Assembly: GCF_900239975.1 (NCBI RefSeq)
Contig: NZ_LS992154.1
Span: 558,001 to 622,000, forward strand
Direction of reading: 5' to 3'
From: Chlamydia poikilotherma
GTDB lineage: Bacteria > Chlamydiota > Chlamydiia > Chlamydiales > Chlamydiaceae
Length of the DNA: 64,000 bases
The notes beneath the pieces are model-generated. The model ran no database searches. It was not told where the DNA came from and saw only the letters and a list, made by a program, of their open reading frames with translations. The position numbers and the translations under genes are program-made. Of the stretch, positions 40,298 to 48,780 are shown piece by piece; positions within the stretch are counted from its first letter, which is position 1; every line of letters starts with the position of its first letter.

Positions 40298-41809
40298 ATG
40301 AAATTAGAACTTCTAATCGCTTTTAAGTATCTAATACCAAGAAAGAAAAGATTATCTTCTGCCGTTGTTTCTATATTTTCAATAGGCATCATTTCTTTAG
40401 TCACTTGGTTATCCATTGTTTTTATTTCCGTAATTTATGGTTTAGAACAGCGTTGGATTCATGATCTTTCCCAGCTTCATTCCCCAATAAAAATCTCACC
40501 CTCAGCTGTATATTACGATTCTTACTACTATCAAGTAGATAGGCATGCGGATCTTTCACAATATACAACAAAGACTATAAGAGAAAAACTCGCTTCACCT
40601 TTTATAGATCCTTATGATCCAGATTTAGATTACTCTCTTCCTGAAAATTTCCCAATACCTGATACAACTCCAAATGGAGAGTTAAAGGATCCTGTAAAAA
40701 TAGTCTTCGAATCTCTCACTCCTTATCTAAATCAAAATCAAGCACAGCTTTTGGAATTTGAAGAAGGTATTGGTTACGTGCAAATGGATAGGATTATAAA
40801 TCCTAGTAAATCAGAATCTCGAACATTTTCCCAATTTGTTGCTTATCACTCAGATAAGATTTATAAAGACAGGGTGCTTCCGTATGATCATACGGATTAT
40901 AGCTCTGAGATTTTAAACCTCTTCAACAATTCTAATGAAGGTTGGGGAAAGGATTTTGAGAATTTACAAAATATTTATCGGGGATCTTCTGTCATTCTTC
41001 CCACTAACTATCGTGATATAGGCTATAGAGTAGGGGATAAGGGTAATCTTAGTATTTTCTCTCCAGAGACTCAAAAGGAAATTCAACATCCCGTATATGT
41101 TATTGGATTCTATAATCCTGGGTTATCTCCCATGGGCAGTAAGATTGTGTTCATTGATATGGATTTAGCTTCGCTAATTCGCTCAGAATCTACGGGATTA
41201 GGAATGCATAACGGCCTGCATGTTTTCTTCCCTAGTACTAAGCAAATAAATCCAATTAAAAATCAGATTCAAACTATTTTAAATCAAGCCGATGTAGATC
41301 AATATTGGGAAGTATCATCTCTTTATGATTATCAGTATTTCAAGCCTATTTTAGATCAGCTTCGTAGTGATCAGGTACTATTTTTATTGGTTTCTATTAT
41401 TATCTTGATCGTTGCCTGTTCGAATGTGGTGACTATGTCGATTCTTCTAGTAAATAATAAGAAAAAAGAAATAGGAATCCTTAAAGCTATGGGAACACCT
41501 TCGCGTAGCTTAAAGGTTATCTTCAGTTTTTGTGGAGCACTTTCTGGAGCAATTGGTGCAGTTCTTGGAACAACTTTTGCAATTATAACAATGAAGAATC
41601 TCTCTTTAATTACCCGTGGGTTAAGTTATTTACAAGGCAGAGAAGCTTTTAACTCCACATTCTTTGGTCAAGGTCTGCCTCAGGAAATCCATATCCCAAC
41701 AATTGTTATACTAGGATTAGGAACCCTAATTTTAGCGGCTATTTCCGGAGCTTTGCCAGCAAGGAAAGTTGCTAAAATGCATGTCTCGGATATTTTAAAA
41801 GCGGAATAA
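40298..41809 (+). CDS. Lipoprotein-releasing ABC exporter permease, LolC/LolE type
   Basis: The 503-residue protein has one N-terminal membrane helix (about residues 24-48), a large periplasmic domain, and three C-terminal helices, the MacB/FtsX-type layout of LolC/LolE. Conserved cytosolic-loop residues appear in KKKEIGILKAMGTPSRSL. The family exports lipoproteins from the inner membrane to the carrier LolA. Only one permease is present with one ATPase, so it may work as a homodimer (LolF-like). LolD starts two bases after the stop. The periplasmic part is longer than in E. coli LolC. Confidence 0.85.
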   Translation: MKLELLIAFKYLIPRKKRLSSAVVSIFSIGIISLVTWLSIVFISVIYGLEQRWIHDLSQLHSPIKISPSAVYYDSYYYQVDRHADLSQYTTKTIREKLASPFIDPYDPDLDYSLPENFPIPDTTPNGELKDPVKIVFESLTPYLNQNQAQLLEFEEGIGYVQMDRIINPSKSESRTFSQFVAYHSDKIYKDRVLPYDHTDYSSEILNLFNNSNEGWGKDFENLQNIYRGSSVILPTNYRDIGYRVGDKGNLSIFSPETQKEIQHPVYVIGFYNPGLSPMGSKIVFIDMDLASLIRSESTGLGMHNGLHVFFPSTKQINPIKNQIQTILNQADVDQYWEVSSLYDYQYFKPILDQLRSDQVLFLLVSIIILIVACSNVVTMSILLVNNKKKEIGILKAMGTPSRSLKVIFSFCGALSGAIGAVLGTTFAIITMKNLSLITRGLSYLQGREAFNSTFFGQGLPQEIHIPTIVILGLGTLILAAISGALPARKVAKMHVSDILKAE

Positions 41810-41811
41810 TC

Positions 41812-42483
41812 ATGCCACCTCTTATTCAAGCGAAAAATCTTTCCAAAATCGTTCAACAAAGCAATCAAAATATTGAGATATTACGCAATATAAGCTTCGA
41901 CTTACATCCTGGAGAAGTGGTTGCTATCACAGGAGCCTCAGGAAATGGGAAAAGCACGCTCCTACATTTGTTGGGGACATTAGATACACCGTCATCCGGC
42001 GAACTTCTTTTTTTTGGCAAGGAGAAGGAAAATTATAATCTTTCTCAGCTTAGAAACCAGCATATTGGTTTTATCTTCCAAAACTTCTATCTCTTAGAAG
42101 ATGATACTGTAATCAAAAACATCTTAATGCCTGCAAGTATTGCTCGAAAAAGTATTTCTAAAGGATCTTCAGCTTATAAAAAAGCCTTACAATTGATAGA
42201 ATCTGTAGGCTTATCTCATAGAATACACTCACGATGTTGCAATCTATCAGGAGGAGAAAAACAACGTGTGGCTATTGCTAGAGCATTAATAAACGATCCA
42301 TCAATTTTACTCGCAGACGAACCTTCAGGAAATTTAGACGATCAAACTTCACAATACATTCATAATCTTCTTTTATCTCAATCACATGATTCACGTGGAG
42401 TGCTTATTGTAACGCATAATAAGCAACTCGCACGTCAATGCCACCGTGAAGCGATTTTACAAAATGGAGAACTCTTTTTCTAA
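41812..42483 (+). CDS. lolD: Lipoprotein-releasing ABC exporter ATPase LolD
   Basis: The 223-residue ATPase has Walker A GASGNGKST, Q-loop FIFQNFYLL, signature LSGGEKQRVAIARAL and Walker B LLADEPSGNLD, the MacB/LolD subfamily form. It pairs with the permease that ends two bases upstream. Its stop lies three bases before the end of a convergent gene. Confidence 0.88.
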   Translation: MPPLIQAKNLSKIVQQSNQNIEILRNISFDLHPGEVVAITGASGNGKSTLLHLLGTLDTPSSGELLFFGKEKENYNLSQLRNQHIGFIFQNFYLLEDDTVIKNILMPASIARKSISKGSSAYKKALQLIESVGLSHRIHSRCCNLSGGEKQRVAIARALINDPSILLADEPSGNLDDQTSQYIHNLLLSQSHDSRGVLIVTHNKQLARQCHREAILQNGELFF

Positions 42484-42485
42484 TA

Positions 42486-43760
42486 TCATTCTTTTTTTGC
42501 TCCCGTAGACACGTCTAAAGTATATCTAGGAGGATGCTTTAGAAGAATCTCTTCACTTAATAGATCTATAGATGTGTGATAACGCGATTGTCTGTTAAAA
42601 TATTTAAGAAGTCTATTTTCAGGATTTCTTATTTCTCCCATAAAAATAGATTCCTTTTTCAACCCTAAGTTATCAAAATCCTTCCAAGTTAAAAGAGAAA
42701 TCAAAGGTTCATATAAATGATGCCTTTCATCGGAAACTTCTCCAAGACAAGGAACGGCAAATTTGCGTACGCCTTGTTTATTCCCATCAAGAGCACACAG
42801 AAAATCCCAATTCTCAAAATCTAATGATTTAATTAAACATAGCTGTTCCCAAGAAACACCATGTATACATAATTCCAACAGAGAGTTTTGAATTCCTTTA
42901 AAAAATCTTGTAATGTCAATACCTAAATTTTCATCGCCTTGTCTTACCACCTCTAAACAAGCATCTGATATTCTATGTTTTATTGCTTCTAGCTCCTCAT
43001 TTTCCCAATCTTCATTACGAACATATAAACAGCATGTATTAAAATCCTCTCTAGTTATTTTCTGAGCGATAAAATGGGTATTTTTTAAAAAAATAGTTTC
43101 GGCATTCTTACAACCTCCTGCTCTTCCTAACCAATAAGACGCTATTTCTTCACGAGATAGATTAGCAAGCCCTCCAGCAGGAACATTTGGAGCTATTTCT
43201 ATAAATTTCTTTAACCAATATATAGGACAGTTTTTAGTTAATACAGTATCTAAAGGAACAAGCTCTCTTTGTTCAAGACCATCTGTAAATTTAGAAATTC
43301 CATATTTATTTAAGTCTGTCCTTAACTTTTTAGGGAAAGCTACTAAATATTTATCGAAAGAAATATCCTGATCTTTAACCGCTTCTTCTAAGCCGTGGAG
43401 CAATAAACGTGTTTCCTGAATAGTAAGTTGTTTTTTCTGAATGAAATCACAAAAAGCTTCGGGATAATTTTCCTTAAAAACTGCCTTAAATCCCTCAGGC
43501 ATATTCTTTCTTAAGTAATTTGTTAAGATTGTAAAAATAAATAGCGCGAGAGCCAAACCACCAAAAATTCCAGCCCAAATGAATCCTATAGGAGTGGCCA
43601 TAATAATTGCAGGAATAATTGCTAAAATCAAACTAATGGAAGAAATAACAGCCATAATAATGGCTACAGTCAAACGATCTTGAATGCGCTTATCAAACGA
43701 ATAAGAAGCATGGCATCGGCAATCATTTTTAAAAAGAGAATGTAAAATAATTCCTGACAT
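42486..43760 (-). CDS. Inc-like protein, possibly DUF1389 family
   Basis: The 424-residue product has a bilobed hydrophobic domain at about residues 28-85 and a soluble C-terminal part of about 340 residues. The latter, with FKAVFKENYPEAFCDFI and RLLLHGLEE, resembles the chlamydial DUF1389 family from memory; this needs a profile search. ATG 43760 has AGGG eight bases upstream and is preferred over GTG 43769. It stands alone between the Lol exporter and the rplM leader region. Type III secretion into the inclusion membrane is inferred only from the hydrophobic pattern. Confidence 0.6.
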   Translation of the reverse strand: MSGIILHSLFKNDCRCHASYSFDKRIQDRLTVAIIMAVISSISLILAIIPAIIMATPIGFIWAGIFGGLALALFIFTILTNYLRKNMPEGFKAVFKENYPEAFCDFIQKKQLTIQETRLLLHGLEEAVKDQDISFDKYLVAFPKKLRTDLNKYGISKFTDGLEQRELVPLDTVLTKNCPIYWLKKFIEIAPNVPAGGLANLSREEIASYWLGRAGGCKNAETIFLKNTHFIAQKITREDFNTCCLYVRNEDWENEELEAIKHRISDACLEVVRQGDENLGIDITRFFKGIQNSLLELCIHGVSWEQLCLIKSLDFENWDFLCALDGNKQGVRKFAVPCLGEVSDERHHLYEPLISLLTWKDFDNLGLKKESIFMGEIRNPENRLLKYFNRQSRYHTSIDLLSEEILLKHPPRYTLDVSTGAKKE

Positions 43761-44265
43761 AATAAGCACCCTAGGACACGCAGATTTTGATAATTAAAAT
43801 TATGATTGAGCTTCTATGAATTAGGATTGAAAGAATCCTATAACAAGGTGTCTGTAAGCACACGAACGGAAATCGAAGTGTGTTCTTTATCTCAGGTAGT
43901 ATAGCAATCAGATAGTTCTACTAAAAACTTTATTGTAATGATCCTGTGTTTTGCTTATTATAACCTTGTAAATAAGGTTCTTAAAAAAGACAAAGATAAT
44001 AGCTGTCATCTCATTCTGTAAAATAAAGAAATAAATCCATCTTATTTAGAGTGATGACATTTAATAGCCCATGAATCTAAGAGGAACGCCTTCCTGCGGT
44101 TCTCTAAGCATGATAAAGTGGATTTGATTTACCTTTCAAAAAATGATCAATTTATATTAATTATCTTTTGGAAATATGCCTGAAGATTGCTTTTGTTGCT
44201 TTTTATTTGGAAAAAAAATTGCACAGATTTATAATTCTTTCTTCTGATAAGGCGGTTATATTACT
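43761..44265. other. 505-bp gene-free region upstream of rplM
   Basis: This long gap separates divergent genes and should hold both promoters. No ORF with a good start is seen. It contains a hairpin at 44080-44105 (separate entry) and a small ACCTT/AGGT inverted repeat near 43971-43986. A structured 5' leader of the rplM-rpsI operon is possible. Confidence 0.4.
44080..44105 (+). promoter_or_regulatory. Hairpin in the rplM upstream region
   Basis: A ten-position stem (44080-44089 with 44096-44105), one mismatch and one G-T pair, closes a six-base loop about 160 bases before rplM. No T-run follows, so it is not a terminator. It could be part of a ribosomal-protein leader RNA or a small RNA. 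Confidence 0.3.
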
Positions 44266-44718
44266 ATGGAAAAAAGAAAAGACACGAAAACAACCATTGC
44301 TAAAGCATCTGATGCTCAGAATAAGTCTTGGTATGTTATCGATGCTACAGGCAAAACCTTGGGAAGACTTTCTTCAGAGGTGGCAAAAATCTTGCGGGGC
44401 AAACACAAAGTAACTTATACGCCTCACATAGCAATGGGTGATGGTGTTATCGTTATCAATGCTGAAAAAGTGCATTTAACAGGCGCTAAGAAAGGTCAAA
44501 AAATATATCGATACTATACAGGATATATTTCAGGAATGCGTGAAATTCCTTTTGAAAATATGTTAGCTAAAAAACCATCTTATATTATCGAGCACGCAAT
44601 TAAAGGTATGATGCCCAAAACTCGCTTGGGTAAACGTCAGTTGAAATCTCTAAGAATATTAAAAGGAGATTCCTACAAGACATTCGAAGCTCAGAAGCCG
44701 ATTTTATTAGATGTTTAA
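44266..44718 (+). CDS. rplM: 50S ribosomal protein L13
   Basis: The 150-residue protein has the L13 signature ([38 protein letters not shown]). AAGGCGG lies about ten bases upstream. It is followed 13 bases later by rpsI, the conserved L13-S9 operon order. Confidence 0.97.
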   Translation: MEKRKDTKTTIAKASDAQNKSWYVIDATGKTLGRLSSEVAKILRGKHKVTYTPHIAMGDGVIVINAEKVHLTGAKKGQKIYRYYTGYISGMREIPFENMLAKKPSYIIEHAIKGMMPKTRLGKRQLKSLRILKGDSYKTFEAQKPILLDV

Positions 44719-44731
44719 TTTGGGGTAAGTT

Positions 44732-45136
44732 GTGGTAAAAAGTACAATAGAAGAATCAGTAGCTACTGGAAGAAGAAAACAAGCGGTATCTAGCGTTCGC
44801 CTTCGTCCAGGAACTGGTAAGATTAATGTAAATGGAAAAGCTTTTGATGAATATTTTCCTTTGGAAATTCAAAGAGTTACCATTCTTTCCCCATTAATGA
44901 AAGTTCTTGGAAACATTAATGAATTTGATCTAGTTATCCGTATAAATGGTGGTGGAATTCAAGGACAAGTAATTGCAACTCGCTTAGGGTTAGCAAGAGC
45001 TTTATTGAAAAAGAACGTTGATTCAAAACAAGAATTAAAAAGTCACGGTTTTCTTACTAGAGATCCTAGAAAGAAAGAACGTAAAAAATACGGACATAAG
45101 AAAGCACGTAAGAGCTTCCAATTCTCCAAACGATAA
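44732..45136 (+). CDS. rpsI: 30S ribosomal protein S9
   Basis: The 134-residue protein shows [18 protein letters not shown], the repeat with INGGGIQGQ, and the conserved C-terminal FSKR that reaches the P-site tRNA. It starts with GTG 44732 after GGGGTAAG. It ends the rplM operon, followed by a strong terminator. Confidence 0.97.
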   Translation: MVKSTIEESVATGRRKQAVSSVRLRPGTGKINVNGKAFDEYFPLEIQRVTILSPLMKVLGNINEFDLVIRINGGGIQGQVIATRLGLARALLKKNVDSKQELKSHGFLTRDPRKKERKKYGHKKARKSFQFSKR

Positions 45137-45154
45137 AGTCCGTTCTTTTTTATC

Positions 45155-45198
45155 AAAAGCAAGCGAGTTTATTTCTTACAATTCGCTTGCTTTTTTAT
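45155..45198 (+). terminator. Terminator of the rplM-rpsI operon
   Basis: A 12-bp stem (45155-45166 with 45183-45194) has a 16-base loop and ends in a T-run. It is 18 bases after rpsI. Confidence 0.85.
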
Positions 45199-45245
45199 TT
45201 TCTAAACCTACAACAATCTTAAAAATTCTTTAATTGATAGCTTAT

Positions 45246-46097
45246 CTAAAAAAAGATCTTCCTTTTTCTAGGTATTCCGAAAAATGCTTTTCCTTGGTGA
45301 TTCAGAGTTTGGAACCTATCTTTACTAAACTCTATATCTACTCCTAAAGAAAAATGTACAATCTTACCAAGAGTTTGAACTGCATGAATTAAACATGTTG
45401 AACTTTTCTTTAACATTACGTGAGAAATTTGTGTGTCTTGATCATTTTGAAGAAAAACAAAACCTCCGAGAGGAAGATCTTTAAAACCCTCAACTAAGTC
45501 ACAATCTTTATATTGATCTCTAGCATTCCTAGGAATACTCAATCCATTCGCTTGAAATAGAATATTCACAAATCCTGAACAATCTAATCCATAATTTATA
45601 AGAGAGTGGTGAACACAACGTCCTCCCCATAGATAGGGAAGATCTAAAAAGCTCTCGGATTCTTTAAGTAAAAGATCGATAGATACTGGTGCACCACAAA
45701 AACGTACGTGATTGACATTACAAAAAGGAACTTCCTTATCAAAAGGACATCTCATTCCATTTTTAATTTCTTCAGGAAGGTTTACTTTACCTCGAGAATC
45801 TATCGATAACGGAGAACCATAGGGCAAGGGTATGTGCCATGGCTCTAAAAAAGCGTTAAAGGACTTAACAACCGCATTGGGTAGAATGTATTGAGTTAGG
45901 AAAGAAAATGAAGTTTTTGAAGATACCTGTTTAACTGGATAAGGACGCCAAATACCGTGATCACGAACCAATTGAGAGTAAGCGTAGTATGTATTCTTAT
46001 TAAAAAGTAAACGCTCTCCAAAAAGTAATTGCGTCTCTAAATCACCATTTTTAGATGAAAGGTCTGAAACAGATGCATAAAGTTGATAGTGTTTCAT
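45246..46097 (-). CDS. NlpC/P60 cysteine peptidase
   Basis: The 283-residue protein has an N-terminal SH3-like region and a C-terminal NlpC/P60 domain with catalytic Cys in GLDCSGFVN, His in TQISHVML and a third polar His in CLIHAVQ. NlpC/P60 enzymes cut between D-glutamate and diaminopimelate in wall peptides. The chlamydial homologue is known to act on peptidoglycan. ATG 46097 (AAGAAAG before it) puts the start after the adk stop; a longer reading from 46172 overlaps adk. There is no signal peptide, so it is likely cytosolic and serves recycling. Confidence 0.85.
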   Translation of the reverse strand: MKHYQLYASVSDLSSKNGDLETQLLFGERLLFNKNTYYAYSQLVRDHGIWRPYPVKQVSSKTSFSFLTQYILPNAVVKSFNAFLEPWHIPLPYGSPLSIDSRGKVNLPEEIKNGMRCPFDKEVPFCNVNHVRFCGAPVSIDLLLKESESFLDLPYLWGGRCVHHSLINYGLDCSGFVNILFQANGLSIPRNARDQYKDCDLVEGFKDLPLGGFVFLQNDQDTQISHVMLKKSSTCLIHAVQTLGKIVHFSLGVDIEFSKDRFQTLNHQGKAFFGIPRKRKIFF

Positions 46098-46131
46098 CTT
46101 TCTTATCCATAGTAAAAATTTACTTGCAAAT

Positions 46132-46773
46132 CTAGACTTTGATGGAAGATAGGATACTTTGGAAAACTTCATCAGGAGATACTTCAGAAGGAATACGTTT
46201 TAATTTTCCTAGATCTTCATAATAATTAATTAAAGGAGCTGTAGATTTTTCATAACTTTCTAATCTTTTATGAATAACCTCTAGATTGTCATCAGAACGA
46301 CGAATTAACTTAATACGACACGTTGGGCATTCATTAAAACCTTGGCTTTGATTATATACGTAATTACATGAAGGGCAAATAAATCGAGAATGAATTCTAC
46401 GAATAATCTCCTCATCAGAAACATCCAATTGTAGCACAAGGTAATCTGCATTAGATTTAACCAAGAAATCATTAAGAAAAACCGCCTGATCTAAAGTTCT
46501 TGGAAATCCATCGATAATACATCCACACTGACATTCTGGTTTGATTAGAGTCTCTTCTACAATCTCACAAACAAGATCGTTCGGAACGAGCAGACCCTTA
46601 TCTATATATTCTGCAGCTTTGATTCCTAGGGGAGTCGCTGATTTTATAGCAGATCGAAAAAGATCTCCTGAACTAATGTGGGGGAGGCCCAGCTGATTAG
46701 CAAGACGTTGCGATTGTGTGCCCTTGCCTGACCCTGGAGGCCCCATAATAATATAAAAAATATTCTTTAGCAT
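46132..46773 (-). CDS. adk: Adenylate kinase
   Basis: The 213-residue kinase has the P-loop GPPGSGKGTQ, GFPRTLDQA, and a long LID with four cysteines (CPSC and CPTC) that should bind zinc. It interconverts ATP plus AMP with two ADP. ATG 46773 gives the usual family start just before the P-loop strand; in-frame starts at 46782 (ATG) and 46806 (GTG) are possible, and no ribosome site decides. It lies upstream of the NlpC/P60 gene on the same strand. Confidence 0.93.
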   Translation of the reverse strand: MLKNIFYIIMGPPGSGKGTQSQRLANQLGLPHISSGDLFRSAIKSATPLGIKAAEYIDKGLLVPNDLVCEIVEETLIKPECQCGCIIDGFPRTLDQAVFLNDFLVKSNADYLVLQLDVSDEEIIRRIHSRFICPSCNYVYNQSQGFNECPTCRIKLIRRSDDNLEVIHKRLESYEKSTAPLINYYEDLGKLKRIPSEVSPDEVFQSILSSIKV

Positions 46774-47048
46774 AACCGCCATCAAATCTTTGCCTACATA
46801 GGGCACTTACATAAAGGTGGGATCTTAATTGTTGTAAATGAGCATCAAAGAAATGCTATTTAATAAAACTTTTAGAAATTAAAAATACAGAAATAGGATA
46901 GGAAAATTACTCTCTATTTGCAATCAAATAATTTTTATAAAAATAACTCAACACCTTATGTTCATTTTCAAAATTATTTGAAATATAAAGGTTATCGGAA
47001 ATATAATTCCTAGTTGATTTCATATTTGATTATTAAAAACAACTCATA

Positions 47049-48209
47049 ATGGCAAATCCTATAGATAATCTTAATCCTAACAGGATGGTTTTAAATTTCT
47101 TAGATTCCATTACAACGAAGAACTCTATTTATGAAATCACAAAATATGAATACGGCCCCCTAGCTAAACTAATAGATTCTCAGTCTGTTGAGAATCTTGA
47201 TGTCAATAATCTAGCGATCATAAATAATGTTTTCACTTTAGAAACATCTCCTCAATTTCAAAGAGAAATTCACCCTGCTGTACAGCTTGGGTCAGAATAT
47301 TCGATAGACTCTTCTTCACAAGGAAGCTTTTGTTTTGACTTATCAGAAAATTCTAATCTTTTTCTCACGCTTATTCATGAACTCTGTTCTGTGATTAATG
47401 TTATCTATCAAAATACTATCGGTAGCGTAATAAGAAACACGATTAATATTTGCTCACTGGTGCAAAAGAGTTTCCTTTTCTATCGTAGTGAGAAGAGAAT
47501 TATAAAATTCCTTAATGAAAGTAATAACATATCTTCGTTTAAACGAGGTGGGTATCTAGCTTCAGCAGCAGCTTTAAATCACGCTAGAAAATCTGCATTA
47601 TCTTTACTTGCTTGGAAAATATTTTCTCTAGCTACAGCAATACTTTCAGTATTAGCCATTATAGCATTTGTTTTAGGATGTATATTTGCATTTAATTCTG
47701 GTGGCATTTTTTCGGATGTATTTTTTATGTCTCCGGCAGCATGGACACTGGGTGGAGGAGGGCTCGCCTTTCTTCTTTTAGGGATGCTTTCCATCCCATA
47801 CGCTCACTGTAGCCATAACCGCCGAAAATCTGCAATTGATTCTATTCACCGTTCTCTCTTGTGTCTGCATATTAGCGAACAAATTCGTGTATCTGCTCAA
47901 GATTCTAATAATCTGGCTTCTATAGTAGCTAGAAATTGTTTGAGTCCCCACAGCGATCTTTTAGATCCTCAAGTCTTTCCTCTTTTCACTCCTTCTGAAG
48001 AATCGATGAGAGGGCGTAATATAGAGCACCCAGAACATGTACAGAGAACTAGAATAGAGGAGATCCCTACCTCTGTCCCAACTTCAACTTCTCATAGAGG
48101 AAGTTTGATGCCGTCGCCTCCTATTCCTCCTCCTTATGCAGAACTTCCGCCAACCTATGAAGAGGTTGTGAAAGAAGATAGAATAAGAAATCAAAGTAAT
48201 AGAAATTAA
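47049..48209 (+). CDS. Inc-like protein with C-terminal tandem PPxY motifs
   Basis: The 386-residue product has a hydrophobic patch near residues 105-150 and a bilobed membrane domain at about 189-262 that includes a GGGG turn. A soluble tail follows. The tail ends in IPPPYAELPPTYEEV, giving two PPxY motifs (PPPY at 360-363 and PPTY at 367-370), four residues apart. PPxY binds WW domains, such as those of NEDD4-family ubiquitin ligases. It is followed by a small membrane protein and then a paralog with a similar membrane domain and ending (48781-49926). Type III secretion and host-side exposure of the tail are inferred, not shown. Confidence 0.65.
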   Translation: MANPIDNLNPNRMVLNFLDSITTKNSIYEITKYEYGPLAKLIDSQSVENLDVNNLAIINNVFTLETSPQFQREIHPAVQLGSEYSIDSSSQGSFCFDLSENSNLFLTLIHELCSVINVIYQNTIGSVIRNTINICSLVQKSFLFYRSEKRIIKFLNESNNISSFKRGGYLASAAALNHARKSALSLLAWKIFSLATAILSVLAIIAFVLGCIFAFNSGGIFSDVFFMSPAAWTLGGGGLAFLLLGMLSIPYAHCSHNRRKSAIDSIHRSLLCLHISEQIRVSAQDSNNLASIVARNCLSPHSDLLDPQVFPLFTPSEESMRGRNIEHPEHVQRTRIEEIPTSVPTSTSHRGSLMPSPPIPPPYAELPPTYEEVVKEDRIRNQSNRN

Positions 48210-48234
48210 TACTTATCAAGTTTGAGGTTTTACT

Positions 48235-48657
48235 ATGGCGTGTTATTTAACTTTCGGTAATGAAGATATTAGCGATTATTCAACTTCGCAAAAAGCTTCG
48301 TGCGTAGCTTTTGATCTCATTACATTTCCTGTAGTTTCTGTAATTGTGAGTATTTTAGCCTCGGCTATTTTACTTATAAAAATAATTGCCAAAACATTAA
48401 AATTCTTATTCCAGCTCATTACTGCTCGATGCAGAGGGGATGAGGAAGTATCTCTAAGACAAGCTTTTGGTGGATTAAGAACAGAAATGATCACCGAGCA
48501 TTTAATACTTTTACCTTTAATAGGTTCTATTCTTCACGGATTGGCACTCGTTTCTAAAGCCGATCAAAATGGATATGCGGACCTAGGATCCTTAGATTCA
48601 GCTGTTTATTTTATGGAAAGTACGCCGGCATACTTGAACAATCTGATTAAATGGTAA
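48235..48657 (+). CDS. Small hypothetical membrane protein
   Basis: I do not recognise this 140-residue product. It has a strong hydrophobic segment at about residues 25-68 and a weaker one at about 92-114 (LPLIGSILHGLAL). GAGG precedes ATG 48235. It sits between the two PPxY Inc-like genes and is followed by a terminator, so it may share a transcript with the first. It is loosely similar in pattern to the product of 15464-16051. Confidence 0.6.
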   Translation: MACYLTFGNEDISDYSTSQKASCVAFDLITFPVVSVIVSILASAILLIKIIAKTLKFLFQLITARCRGDEEVSLRQAFGGLRTEMITEHLILLPLIGSILHGLALVSKADQNGYADLGSLDSAVYFMESTPAYLNNLIKW

Positions 48658-48666
48658 AAAATTCTT

Positions 48667-48702
48667 AAAAAACCAAGAGATTGTAAAGATCTTGGTTTTT
48701 TT
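48667..48702 (+). terminator. Terminator after the small membrane protein
   Basis: A 12-bp stem (48667-48678 with 48690-48701) is flanked by A- and T-runs. It separates the first PPxY gene and its follower from the second PPxY gene. Confidence 0.85.
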
Positions 48703-48780
48703 AATTAAAAATATAATCTTGAGATAAAAGTTGAAATAATTTATAATTCTGTCCTGGTATATTTAATATACATAAGAAAT

